NCBI GenBank assembly: GCA_010279815.1
Contig: QEOQ01000141.1
Span: 434,001-498,000, forward strand
DNA: 64,000 nucleotides
Reading direction: 5' to 3'
From: Brachionus plicatilis
Lineage: Eukaryota > Rotifera > Eurotatoria > Ploima > Brachionidae
Part shown: piece by piece, positions 37,098 to 49,790 of the stretch
How the letters are laid out: every line of letters starts with the position of its first letter
Numbering within the stretch: position 1 is the stretch's first letter
The notes under the pieces: model-generated
Database searches by the model: none
What the model was told of the DNA's origin: nothing
What the model saw: the letters and a program-made list of their open reading frames with translations, nothing else
Made by a program: the position numbers and the translations under genes

Positions 37098-38807
37098 AAT
37101 TTATGATTTATATTGGACTCGATTTTTTATTAAAAATAAAATTATGCAATTTTTATATATGGATCAAAACTTTTAATTCTAAATTTTAAATTACCATGAC
37201 AACTAGTCCTCTACTGACTTAGTTGTTTATCCTCAACAAAAAAACTATTTGAACAATTTAGAAGATTTTTTGTATTCGATTTCTCAATTTATTTAAATTA
37301 TATTCATCTTTTGTAGAAGAAATTCTTGTTTTAAAAATTCGACTTGTTATGCGATCAATATTAAAAGATTGTATAATCACAATAATTTTGGTTGTCATCT
37401 ATTATGAAAAAAATAAATTAATGTTACTAAAGAAATTTTTTTAAATTCTAAATTCGACTTTTTTTTCGTTGATTTTTATTTCCTATGATTCAAACTTTTA
37501 ATCAAATCATTGATTTAGCAGCAGAAGTTTTAGAGTTTAAGAGAAAAAAGCTTTTTTTATATTTTTGAAATGTTTTTTTGTTCTAAAATTGAGAATGTCT
37601 ATGATTTTAGTTAAAATTTTTCAATTTTTTTTTTAAGAAATTCAAATAAAATAATGGGTGAATTTATTTTCTTTTATAAATTGTCTGAAAATAAGCAATA
37701 TTAGAGCACAAGATTTATGGTATTGTGAGTTTTGGTACAAAAAAACAAAAATAAAATATCAAAAATGGCAAAGCTTAAGTTCTGAAAGATCAAAACATTC
37801 TCTGTAAATTTTATCAACTGATACAACCTCTATACCACCACTTAAAATTGCTTTGTTGAACTTTAAATATAATAAAAATCCCAAATTCACAGTTTTCTGA
37901 ATTTTGCAGATTTATTGCAGAGTTTTGAAGAATCAGTATATTGGTGGTACAGAGGACTTATCAGTTGATACAATTTACAGAGCATGTTTTGATCCTTCAG
38001 AGCTAAGGCTTTGGCATTTTTGATATTTTATTTTTGTTTTCTTTACCAAAATTCACATTGCCATTTACCTTACTTTTTTACTTATTCATAGATAACTAAT
38101 ATGAAAACAGACGTACCCTAATATAATATAATTCCTTTACGTACTAGACGTACCTTTAATTCCAATATTTAGTCAAATATTAGTCGATTTAACGTCAATA
38201 GAAAAGAGGCACACAGCGATATCTCGAGCAAAAGAGCACCTCCTATACTCATCTATCTTAAAGAAACTCTAAGTAGAGAATAAGAAGTACCAAAATATTA
38301 TTTTAGCCAAGAATTAAATTAAAAAAGGATAAGCTTGATAAGATTAACATTTTTATAAATGAAACAATGAAAGAGAATCCGAAAGAGATCTGTAAAAAGA
38401 AGAAAAAAAGAAGAACTATGTGGCGGAGAGTAATGAAGATATTATTCGTTTCTCAATTAAGAGATTTGCACAAGAAACAGAGTCAGAAATTTTCAAATAT
38501 AGCCCAATGCACCATCAAATCACTTTGGAATTCAATTCAGTTGGGTTATATCACCTACTTTTGTTCTTAAGAACTGCTCAAGCCGAAAAATATCTTTAAA
38601 GTTTAAAGCCCATCAATTAATGGACTGACTAAAAAAATAAATTTTACTAACAAAAAAATTACATTTGATGACAAATAAATTAATTGATTGATAAAATAAT
38701 TATTTGAGTGACAAAAATACTTTTCGATCGATTAATTAATTATTTTTATCATCTTGGCGTACATTTGGTGACTACTCTCAATTTTGCCTGATCAACGAGA
38801 CCAATCT
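37098..38807. other. Intergenic upstream of TSNAXIP1-like gene
   Basis: Contains the foldback 37712-38066. The plus ORF at 38367-38570 is Lys/Arg-rich low-complexity sequence with no recognisable family, and I do not call it a gene. Confidence 0.5.
37712..38066. mobile_element. Foldback element
   Basis: The left arm GTGAGTTTTGGTACAAAAAA, ATCAAAAATGGCAAAGC and GATCAAAACATTCTCTGTAA recurs inverted on the right as GTGAATTTTGGTAAAGAAAA, ATCAAAAATGCCAAAGC and GATCAAAACATGCTCTGTAA. The loop is short. No ORF. Confidence 0.82.
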
Positions 38808-39183
38808 TTGATTGATGATTGGAAACAAAGCAAATGCAATTTTGGAAAATTTGCTAAAAACTACAACTGCATTCGTGTTCTTGGCCTTGCATACCGTTTG
38901 CTAGCTTTGCATTTTCCCAGAAGAAGCTAAAACTATTTCAATTGGTCAGAAACGTAAAAGAGGAAGACCAAAAAAGCAAAAAGCAGCTTTGTTTTACCAA
39001 AATGATTGTAATTTGAACAGTTCAGATAATGAATCCAATCTCGAGCAAGCAGCTGTCGAACAAGAGCCTCCTATCGAATCAATAGTCGTTGAGAAAGCAT
39101 ATGTTGTTGAAGCAACAGTCGTTGATGTGGATTTACCAAGAAAACGAGGAAGGCCAAAGAAATCAACTACTCAGGTGAAATAA
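38808..39183 (+). pseudogene. MULE (Mutator-like) transposase C-terminal relic with SWIM remnant and AT-hooks
   Basis: From 38808 the frame reads DDWKQSKCNFGKFAKNYNCIR...LGLAYRL, the pattern of the SWIM zinc finger at the end of MULE transposases, with the expected His of C-x-H replaced by Arg. A +1 frameshift near 38915 leads into PEEAKTISIGQKRKRGRPKK, a tail I associate with this transposase group. A second AT-hook (RKRGRPKK) lies just before the stop at 39181. The upstream catalytic domain is absent. Confidence 0.7.
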
Positions 39184-40665
39184 ACCAAAAAATGAATTAA
39201 ACATTTTTATTTTTTTATCTTAAATTTATTTTTTTGTTAATCAATTAATCCGTTTTGTCATTTAAATAAATATTTTTGTCACTAAAATTAGTATATTTTG
39301 TCTATAAAATAGGTTTTATTTTGTCAGTGCAAAATTATTAAAATGCAATCTCAATATATATTTGTCAGTCGTTTAGTTTTTTTGTTAGAATAATTAGTTA
39401 ATTAAATTCAGCTAATATAGATTAAATTAGTCACCACTTTTATTTATTTATGTCATCTTGAAAAAATTAAATTTGTCACCCCCCAAAAAATTTAAGCCCA
39501 TCTAAAAGATGTGTGGGCAATTTAATCTAGAGGGTGATCTTAATACAGTTGGATCACTTATTTCAAATAATATCAAGTTAAATCTTCGAATTTACTTAGA
39601 TCTTCAAATCAAGTATTAAGTTTTCTTACTAATGTCGATGAGCTAAATGAACAAATCTAAAAAAATTTCATTAATACTGGTCATAAAAGTGCTCCTCTGA
39701 AATCTTATAAATATTTTGTTCACCTAATCCTATTTTAGTTCACCATTTCGTTAACAAAAAAATTATGTGAACTACTTGTTTGTAAAACTCGAGAACAAGA
39801 ATTGTTCCCATAATAGGTAAACCATGGTTCACCTAACCGTCAAGACCTGATGTATTAGCTTTACACTTTTTTGAATTTTTTTAGTTTAATTTATCTTTTT
39901 AAAATCTTAAATTTTACTTTTGGATGAGCCTTTTCATAATCATCATCAATCGACTCCAAACAACTAAGGTTTACAGGCGTTCACCTTAATTAATTGATGA
40001 GCATATTTTTAAAGATAAATATTTATTCATGCTTAATTTTTAGATTTCAAAATTTTTAAAACGCAAATTTTAATCAAACTTGATTAATTTTATGAATCTC
40101 ATTTGTCATTTTTATCCCAATTTTATTTCAATTACTAAAAGATTAATTTTTTTCTCATTTTTTTTTTTACATTTATGATTAAAAATACAGTCGTTTTGTG
40201 GCATAGTATAAAATTAAAACAAAACAAAATAATTAGTATCAATTAAATAAAAGCATAAGGAATAAAAATATTTATTACAAAAATAAGATCACTGTGAATA
40301 AGTCGGTTAAAGAAGGTAATTTTCTTATTTCATGAATATTAAATTTTTTTTTTAAAATGCATACCTATTTGTGAAAACAAATTCAAGACTACTTTAATTA
40401 AAAATTTTATTTAAAAAAAAAATTATTTAAAATTAAAAAAAAGATATTTACAAATTTGTGTATCTCGAAATAAATGTAAAGAAACTCACATTTTTTAGTA
40501 GATTTTTTTTTCAAAAATAAAAATCAAAACTACTTAAAATAGATTTTAAATTGAAACTCATTTGAAATTTACTTAAGACGTTCACATTTATTGCATACAT
40601 TTGACGTGATATCACCATAAAGATTAAACGAATGACGAACATTAAAATTCTTTTTCGTTGATTCA
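39184..40665. other. Intergenic
   Basis: A/T-rich. The first 300 bp repeat a TTTTGTCA motif and may be the end of the MULE. No gene recognised. Confidence 0.45.
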
Positions 40666-41490
40666 TTAATCATTGTCAATTTTGCTGGGTCTTATTGTAA
40701 AAATTCTTCTTACAATAGTGATACTATTGTTATTGAATAGATTGGTTTGGATCAGAGTCGAATTCGAATCAAAGTCGCTGGTTCTATGTCCAAATTTAGT
40801 GAGTTTTGGTGGCAAATTTTGGTTCAATATTTTTGGGTACATTGCTCTGGTCGATTTTGCTAACGAATTAAAATTGTATTCCATGTAACCTTTGCGAACT
40901 TGGAAAAAAATACCATGAATTTAATGGTGTATTTTTAAATTTTAAAATATTTTACTTTGTGCATCTATTTTTTCTGACATGCGCAGAGTAAAAGCAATCA
41001 TTGCAAAGCAAATGAGAAAAAACACTATTGAAAATATGGTCACCACTCGGACAATAATTTTTTTCTTTTTATCCGAGAGAGTGGACAAAGAGTCATCAGC
41101 TTGGGGGATATACGAATCAGAACGATTGCCGCCTAAAGTCTCATTATTTACTTTTTGGAAATGCTTATCTCTATCCACATTGTTGAATACGAATATCTTG
41201 CTAGACGAAGCTTTTGATTCTCTGCTAGATTGTTTTTTATTTGATTTCAGGTCTTCTTTTTTCTCATTAATTTCCTGCATATATGAGTTGTCACTGCCTG
41301 TTCCTATGCTATTCAGGACCAATTCTTGTCTTGAATCAAGCTCATAATCATCGTAGCTGGATGCGCTTTTAATTCTTTTTTTGTCAAACAATAAGCTGTT
41401 GCTCTCATGGCTGAACGAGCTTGTTAAAAGATCACTTCTCAATGAATTCGGGTTTTCCTTCGGAAAATTGCTCATTTTTGCTTGATTCAT
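40666..41490 (-). CDS. Unrecognised single-pass membrane protein
   Basis: Two exons, 40956-41490 and 40666-40889, joined by a 66-nt GTAAAA...AAAG intron, giving 252 aa. Residues 1-140 are polar and Ser/Asn/Lys-rich, probably disordered and cytoplasmic. A basic stop-transfer-like KKKK precedes one strong membrane helix (about 147-168, VVTIFSIVFFLICFAMIAFTL). The second exon (YMEYNFNSLAKSTRAMYP...) supplies about 75 residues on the other side. No signal peptide, so probably type II topology. Family not recognised. Without splicing the protein would stop at 182 aa, five residues after the junction. The first ATG was chosen; MSNFPKE five codons later is an alternative. Confidence 0.6.
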
Positions 41491-44400
41491 TCAGTATTTA
41501 ATCCATATTGGATAAAAAATTTATTTAAAAAAATATAAGTTTTTCTATTTATTATAATGAATAAATTAAATAAACTTTATTTTAGGAAAAATTTTAATTT
41601 AGAAAAAATTGATTTTTATTAGGAAGACTAAGTGAAAAAATATGTCAAAATCCAAGATACCATCAAGCCATCATTTTCCAGCTTCAATTTATTGCATGAA
41701 TTTAATTTTTTTCTTGCACACTGATAAATTGATTCTAAAAATGAATTTAAAGTTCAGATACTTTGATCAGTTTTTAAAAATATTATTATTTTTAAGTATT
41801 AAATTATTATTATTATTAAGGAGTCAAAATAATACAAGCAATGTGATAATGAGGATTTTTTGCTCTATGTTAAAAAACAAGCTATTAATCTTAAGTAAAA
41901 TATAAAATCTGTTTTATTAAAAAATCTAGGCGTATTTCCTATTAAACTCCAGCGTCGTCATTTTACTATTGCATTTTTTTTTCAAAAACAAAGCAAAAAA
42001 TATGCTAAAGATTTATCTTAATTGTAATCAGTGTCCATAAAAGTTTTAAAAAATTTATTGATATCAGTGTCACAATTTGAGGCGCAAACAAAAACAAAAG
42101 TATTTTTGCTCATTTTATAGCAATTGAGAAACACTTTAAAAAAATCATGAAATGTTTGGATTTTCTATCATGTAAAGCTTTAATGGATTTCTGAAAACGC
42201 AAGTACCTAAACTTTGATGTATGCCACGTTTTAAGAGACTATTTATTTATCGAAATTTATACACAATTTTACAATCAAAAATAATTCTAAATCAAAATTA
42301 TATCTCCTGTTGTTTTGCTTAATTATATCTCAGAGCTTCATTTAGTCAAAAAAGTACCAAGAATAAAATAATTGCGTCAAATTTTGATTAAGTGCAATTA
42401 CTATCATTTTTTTAATTAGAATTTGGCCTATAGATCTAAAATATACAAAAAAATTTTGGAAAATTAAAATAATTTTTACAATTAAATTAATTTCCGAGTG
42501 CTCTTAAGAAAATTTCTCGATTTTTTTTTAAGAGAAATCTTATCTTAAGATTACTTAGTATAAAAATATCTTAGAATTTAATCATTGAAATCTAAAATTG
42601 CCAACTTCCTAATTGAATTTTGTTTTTTGCTGTGTACATCAAGTAACTTATGTGACAGTATTTGGCTTTAGAATTAAATAGCAGAAATATTTGCTTTTGA
42701 TGACACCCAAGTCAAACAGAATTATTGATTGAAGACCTTAATGAAGTGCAAAATAAATATTGAAATAGTTCACTTGAAAATTGATGCTTATCAATTTGGC
42801 AAACTAATTGACAAGAGAATTTATAGAAAAATAAACAACAAAAGCAATTCCTAGAAAAACTCTAATTATCAGTTTAAATTATTTTGATTTAAAATTATAA
42901 ATATTCAATTTCAGCTTAATTAGAACTGGTATTTCTTAATCAGCTCTCAAACCAATTTAAAAGCAACAAAATAAAACTATAAATTTTATCTAACATTATT
43001 CCCAATTGAATATTTAATAAGGTTACGGGTCCTCTAAGTAAAACTATCAATCAATAGACATGTTGTGAAAATAAATAAAATTTGAAAGAAATTCTTAACT
43101 TATTGCGCTCATTAATCAAATTAAAATAAATTTCTTAATTTAAGAGCAGCATTTTCTTCCAGCATATGGAATGATTAAATTTTGGCTAAAAATAAATCTT
43201 CTTAATCCGCTAAGCGAAGGGTTTTTTATCTTGCGGGACTGCCGTTTTAGTTATTTACAGTACATTTCTAAACAAAGTTAACAGGCTGCTTAAGCAGTTT
43301 AAAAGCTGCTCTTAAACCCTGCTTAAACTGCTCATAAACAATGCTTAAACTGTTTTAAACATTGCCCCATCATTTTTTATTAAAAAGCTTAAACTAACTT
43401 AAACATTACTTAAACCGCTCATAAACGCTGCTTAAACCGCTCATAAACACTGCTTAAGCAATGTTTCGAAACACTGTTAACTTTGTTTAGAAATGTACTG
43501 TAAGGGATCAAGTGCTTATGAACCTGAAAATGTCATGAGAGCTGAAACAATTGAGTACTGGAAAAGAGAAGACCGGCAAGCTTCATAAAAATGAACATGA
43601 AATAATTTGCTTACAAATCGTAAGAGAAAAACACTGCTAATAATTTATTTGCAATCATAAAAAATATTTGAATCTTACATCCGGTTTTATTGATTTGAAT
43701 AATCATAATAAAGAATTATAATATTACTAAATTAAGTGCCAAATGAGTGCTTTATGTGTTTAAACTCGGGAGACACTGAGATGAAATTTAGAGAAAATTA
43801 TGAATTCATGTGCCATTTATGCCAAGTCAAAATCAATATTTTATATCAATATTTTATAAGATAAGATAACCTTTTTGCTAGCGGATGCACAAGGATAACT
43901 GCGTCAAATATAATTTAATTGATTTGGCATTGAGCAAATTTAGGCAACGTGAAATTCAGAAGCTTTCATTTGTCTGCATATTAAGTTTTTCTCAAATATT
44001 TACTCTATTTGATTTATGAAAATATTTTTCTTTTATATCCTAAGTTAATTAAATACTTGATAGATTAGCAATTGTTTTTCTCTAAAACTTCCACTATAAT
44101 AAATTAAGCTGTTATTCAGTTTAAAAATTTATCTACAAAAATGAAGCAAAAATCTACCAAGTTATTTGCAATTATTTTTATTTTTTTAAAATTATTTAAT
44201 CACTTATTATAATGGCATAATTGAGAATTAATTATTTTTTATTTATTTTGAAAAATTTTAATTAAAGTTGAGACTCTTGAGCTAGCAAAAGGAAGCCTTG
44301 TTTATAATTGACAAAAATCTAATATGCTGCATAAAAAAGTTATAGCCTCAAAGATTAAAAATAAATAAGCCTTTTTTAGTATATTGATTTCGAAATAAAA

Positions 44401-47400
44401 AATCTGTCATTTTTAAAAATTATAAATTGTTTATTTATTCTACCTTAACAAAAAATTTCGATTTATTTTTTTCTCTAAAAGATTCCTTTATAAAATTGTT
44501 TTAATAGCAACTTTGATTTATTATTGGAAAATGGAAAAATCTCATAGTAAGTAATTATTTTTTTTACTAATTTAATAAATCAACTTTAGTAAAATTCTAA
44601 AGAATAAATAAAATTTGATGATATTCCATACTACTAGCTGAATATTTTTAGATTTCTTTTTATTAATTCAAAAAATATTTTAATTCTAAATTTCTTTGCT
44701 GTATCTCAAAACTAACTCAAAATAAAATTGAAAATAATTTTTTAAAAATATTTTAATCATTTATTTTTTATCATCCAAGAATAATTTTATTTGAAAAATA
44801 AAGATAAACTTGTTTTTGAAATGAATTTCCATCAAAATTTAGAAAATTCCTCAAGAGTTGTCTTAATTGTGATTATTTTCGAACGATCACTTAACAAATT
44901 TATTTTCGGAATTTTATCAACTAATAGATTTGTATAAAAACTAGCATTTTATCAATTTTATGATTATTAGAAGATATTGTAAAAATCGAACTTCCTAAAA
45001 ATAAAAAATAAAAAAATATATTGAATCAATCATTGAAATTAACTGTGAGATACTGTCAAAATCAGTGCCACGATAGCCGCCAAGTCAATTAAATTAAAAA
45101 AATTAGTTGCCCTTGTGTGTTTTAAGGCTCTGGAGTACAGCTCTAATATTTTTAAAATTATTAATTCTTTGATTTCAAATTCAAAAAGGAACACTGTTTC
45201 AACAGTATCCCTTTTTAAAAATAATTAAAAATCTAGAATGAAAATGAACAAAAAATTCAAGTTTAATCAAAAATTGACATTTCTTCTTATTTAAATTTGG
45301 TTCCAATGACATTAAATAAAAGAAATATTTTAATAGAAATTTAAAAACTGAAACGGAGCTTTTATATTTGTTAATTTCTCGTGCAATAAAACCGGAAAAG
45401 ACAATTAAACAATCGAATTAACCCATTGGAAATGTCTTAGATTCGAAATGAAAAAACATTTTTACTGCTATTGATCGTATTAATTTTATGTGAATTAATC
45501 GGCTTGATTCATCATATTTAAATAATTTCACGGTTTATTTATAATTATACCAAAAATATTGAGCTTAATATTTTAATACTGAATTATTTAATAAAAATCC
45601 AGACTTGTCTAAAAATTTGTTATTAAAATTAAAGATTAAACTTCAACTAAATACTGGAATGTTTGAGAGTTTTTAATATTTTGAATTATTTAAAACGATT
45701 AATTAATAAAAAAAATATGAAATCAACATCAACTCTCGTCAGGCTATATTTACATATTTTTTTAAATAGGCTTATTTGATTAGATAAAATTTATTGATCA
45801 GGCGAATCTCTCATTTACTGTATGTAAATCTGTTTAAAAAAATTGACAGACTACTTTGACAATTATTTTGATAAAAAACAAGATCGTTTTTATCATGCAA
45901 AAATCTTCTTAAAAGACAAATAATTTAAGTTAACTAGTTCTAAATAATATTCACATAATTCATTCTATAATTCAAGCTATCCAAGGGAATTAAAAAAAAT
46001 TTATTCCACAAACAATATAAATAAATAAAAGATCTAAACAATACTTTTTTAATTATTATAAAATATTCAAGTTATAAAAAATTTCATAATTTGAAAATCC
46101 AAGTAATTTTTTCAAGATTAAGAAAATTTCAGGTATTTTATTCAAGCAAAGAAAATAAAATATTAAATAATCTTTTATTAAAAGAATTTAAAAATACTTT
46201 TTAAGAAGAAAAAAATGTTAAGAATTAAATAATTTTATCTTTGCTTACAGTAAAGATTATTTTATTTGTTTAAACAGTATTCTTTTTTATTTAAAGTTTA
46301 TTTAAGAAATTACGATATATAAACTAGGATAATTATGTTCCCTTTTTATTAAATTATAAAAAATAAATAATTTGTTTGATCATGAAAAGCATTTAATGAA
46401 AATACTCGAGCATAAATAATTTATGTTTTAATTGCTTTTAAATAGAAAATCAATCATATTTTGATCCTAATTTTTTTAGAAAACTTTCTTAGCGACTAAA
46501 CTAATTTGATAAAACTTCGCTTTATCAAACAATTTAAAAAAATACTCCAAAATTATAAAAATCTTACCAGATGAAAAATAGAAAATATTTGGAAATTCTA
46601 ATAATAAAATAGATAAAAAATATTGATTAATTTTTTAAAATTTATATTCTAGATTAATAGAAAGAAATTAAAATTAAAAAATGGACAAGATAAAACCGGA
46701 AATTAGCTTTATAAATTTGCCTTATATTTGCTTTTTTTCTTAAAGACAATAAAAAATTAAAAGTTTCAAAAATAATTTATTTCATTTTTTTAAATAATTT
46801 TAATTATCTTCTTCCAAGCTTCGGTTTTGGTTGATTCTCTTAAATGAAAAATAGAGGAAAATCAAAGCAAAGCTAAATTTTCGTCAAAAATAAATTTGTT
46901 TAAATTGCGATATGACTGTTTCCTTTTTTTGAGTAATCATTCGAAATTTTAAAAATAATAAATTTGTTGACCCTTAGAATTTGTTAATTTCTCAGCTTAG
47001 AATATTAAACGATCTACTGAAAATGGAATTTTATACGTAATCATAATCTGTACAAAGTTTTTTTTTTATCTTTTTTGCCTATGAGGATTGGAACTAATAA
47101 ATAATAATAATAATAATAATTAATTTCAAAACCCTTAGATAAAATCATCACTATAATACTTAAAATAACTTATCTTTACTAACCTAAAAGTCTTTATTTT
47201 AAGTATCTAAAACCGTGACAAATGAGAAGAAAAAATTAGATCATATAGCCACTGAAAATATTTTAAAGTAATTTTATCTAAGTTATTTTTAAGTATCCAA
47301 AAATAATTCAATCAAATTTTCTTTTTATGCTTTTAAAAAATTTCATAAGAGGCTTTGTTAAAAATACCTTCTAATTTGCTTTTTAAAATATTAAAAAGAA

Positions 47401-48197
47401 AAAATCTTTTAAGCTTAAGAATTGATCTACAACATCTATTTACTTCGGTGTTAATTAATTAAAATTTAAAGAATTAATAGCAATTATCATCTTAAAATAA
47501 TATACGGTAATAGAAACGATTTTCATAGCAGCTAGAAAATTGTTTTTTAAAACAATTATTTTTAAGCTTTGTTTATTTTGCATGATTTTGAAAACAACAA
47601 ATTTCATTTTAATCAAAAAAATTATTTCTCAATTCTAAAGTATATCAAATTTTATTTAATTTTAAAATTGTTAAAATCGATAAAATAAGTTTATTTTCAT
47701 TTTTCATTTTTATTGTTTTTTTAATCGATTAAATTAAAAAAAATCTTTTATTCAAATTTTTTTTAATAATGTAAAGCTTTAGCTATTGCAGACAGGGAAA
47801 TTAAAACAAAAAATTTTGACTTAAATTTTTATTAAATATTGAATCGAAAAAATAAAATGAAGTAGTACTCATAAAATGTTTCGTCAATGTTGATCAAGAA
47901 ACAAGTGGACAAATGGAAACAAAATAAAGTCTTTGAATTTCTGAGCTTCAAAACAAAAATTTTCAAATAAAAATCGATTTGTGTAAAGGAGAATGCATTT
48001 TTTTTGCATACATTATCCGCCTTTTAAAAAAAAGAATACACGCGGCTATGTGTCGACTCAAAACCAAATAAAATAACTCTTTTGGTCACTTTCTTAAGGA
48101 AAAAAATTTCAATAACTTTCATCAAATCTTAAAAATTAAACGATTGAGAAAAAAAAAATTAAAAAAAAAAAAAGAAAAAATTTCTGTCTGGCCAAAA
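41491..48197. other. 6.7-kb gene desert
   Basis: No ORF with coding character, no tRNA, and only one clear mobile element (43258-43500). Extremely A/T-rich. Small hairpins occur, for example AGGAACACTGTTTCAACAGTATCCCT near 45187 read as two short arms. It could hold distal regulatory DNA or a non-coding RNA, but nothing in the sequence proves this. Confidence 0.5.
43258..43500. mobile_element. TA-flanked MITE with internal 21-bp-class minisatellite
   Basis: Ends CAGTACATTTCTAAACAAAG and the exact inverted copy, flanked by TA (43256-43257 and 43501-43502). The interior is built of repeated TGCTTAAACCGCTCATAAAC-type units in direct and inverted orientation. 243 bp, no ORF. Confidence 0.9.
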
Positions 48198-49514
48198 TTA
48201 GCTTATAATCGAATAATTATGGTAATAAGCTAGGTTGACTTGGGGAGCAGTTGTAACCGGGTTGCTGTCAGAGTTAAGCAAATAACGATTCGAACTTTTC
48301 TGGTAAAACAGCTGCGGTGACTGGTTTGTTGGCATGGACAAACTGTTCGAATAACTTGGCACTCTAGGCTGCTGTAAATTTAGATTGAACACTGGTGACT
48401 CAAATCCGCCACTGTAAGCCGGATAGTTTTTCTCAAAAGAGACATTTAGACAATTTTCAGAAGCAGAACTGTAACTGGACGGCTTGGAACTGGCGTCACT
48501 TATTCCTCTGCTATCATTATTTACAACTATGACATTTGACTGACTTGTAGGGAATACACGAAAAGACTGGGCAATGCGGTAGTTGTGGAGGCTGGCTGGC
48601 GAGTTCTGGTTCACATACTGTCCATAGTAATTTCCGTTCGGGTTCTGCGAAACCGAGTTGGTTGGTGGCGGACTTGTGAAAACCGACTGTTGACCATACT
48701 GACCATACATTGGACTCTGGTAGTTTCCTGAGTAGTATCTCGGGAAGTACTGTGAATGTATGATGCTCTGATTTTTGGAATAGTAGTCCACGCACGAACC
48801 ATTCATTTGGCTGGCCTTAACTGGGGTCGAGCATGGCATTTGCTTTTTAGCAGGCTGAGGCTGCGGGCATCCCATGAGCTCGTGGGGCCGGTTTGGTATC
48901 TTGTTGTTTTTGAAGTTGGGGTTGTAGACCTTAGATGGCACAAAGCCGGGAATTTCGCCCGGAGAAAAAAACTGATGCTTGGCTCCCTTCACGTGCTAAA
49001 AAAAAAATTTTAAATTTTTTAAAATTTTTTTTTAAAAGACTTGGGCTTCACTTGCCATCACTAATTGTATCTGTCCGGTCATGTAAGCATTGCATTTGGC
49101 ACAGTAAAAGCCGAATTTTTCAAATTTTCCCACTCGCTTTGTCTCAGGTATCAGGTAAATTTTGGCATTGATTTTGTGCGACTCGGCCAATGCAAAATTA
49201 TGGATATCGACTTGGAGGAAATTTTTTAGAAAAATTTAAAAAAAAATTTTTTTCCCAAATTTACTTTTTGGCTTATCTTCCTGATTGTTGTTTTCGTCAG
49301 TGGAAAGCCTGGTGTCCGAAGAGCAAAATGAATTATCAGTGGGCTGAAGTTTTTTCTTGTCCATTTGTTTGTGCTTTTGGCTTATCAAGTGAACATCGAA
49401 CTGGGTCTGACTGTTGCAGTAAATTTCACACACTGGGCAGTGCCAGTCAGAATTTCTAATTCTGTAATTCTTAATTGGCTTAGCTGCTTTCTGTTGGTCA
49501 TCCGGCACGGGCAT
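48198..49514 (-). CDS. Two-finger JAZ/ZNF346-like (U1/matrin-type) C2H2 zinc-finger protein
   Basis: Probable RNA-binding nuclear protein of the ZNF346/ZMAT type. Three exons: 49265-49514, 49056-49210, 48198-48995, giving 400 aa. Finger 1 is C26-x2-C29-x12-H42-x5-H48. Finger 2 is C120-x2-C123-x12-H136-x5-H142 and is completed only if intron 2 uses a GC donor (ATG|GCAAGT, acceptor TTTTTAG|CAC). With that junction both fingers have identical spacing, and no GT donor does this. The C-terminal 250 residues are a Tyr/Gln/Asn/Ser/Pro-rich prion-like low-complexity tail with a short PQPQPAKK segment, as in RNA-granule proteins. The start at 49514 is supported by the copy captured at 61782-62024, which keeps the same ATG. 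Exact orthologue unknown. Confidence 0.8.
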
Positions 49515-49624
49515 TTCAAATACAATGTAATTGTAAATAAAGTAGGAAAAAATTCCAAAGCCTAAAAAATAATTTTCAAAAATGGGACTGATGGTATGAA
49601 AAATGTTGGCTTTGAGCGTCAAAT

Positions 49625-49790
49625 ATATGAGGGTTTTGAAACCGTGCTTCTAACAACGTGGCCTCCTATTCGCTTAATCTCAATGTCATTGCTTTCTTTA
49701 TTCAAAAAACACTGTAGATTTGGTTTATCTTTATAGTGTTCGAGTCGTTCTAACGACGGCTCTAATTTTGAAACCTACGCATTTTTTTCT
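49625..49790. repeat. Conserved block, copy 1 (upstream of zinc-finger gene)
   Basis: Begins TATGAGGGTTTTGAAACCGT and shares about the first 95 bp almost perfectly with 57174-57312, then more loosely, ending with CGAGTCGTTCTAAC. It lies about 110 bp upstream of the zinc-finger start codon, so it may be promoter sequence or a small repeat. Confidence 0.75.

Noticed and set aside
38367..38570. Lys/Arg-rich ORF of 67 aa
   Set aside because: Low-complexity A-rich sequence without a family, splice partners or support from neighbours.
41642..41905. Plus ORF of 87 aa in the gene desert
   Set aside because: Poly-Leu/Ile/Phe from A/T-rich DNA, no splice context and no family.
48517..49171. Several ORFs on both strands around the zinc-finger gene
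   Set aside because: Other-frame shadows of the zinc-finger gene exons at 48198-48995 and 49056-49210.
49625..49790. tRNA or tRNA-derived SINE in the conserved block
   Set aside because: One strand has a B-box-like GTTTCAAAACC, but there is no pairing T-stem, no A box at proper distance and no terminator.
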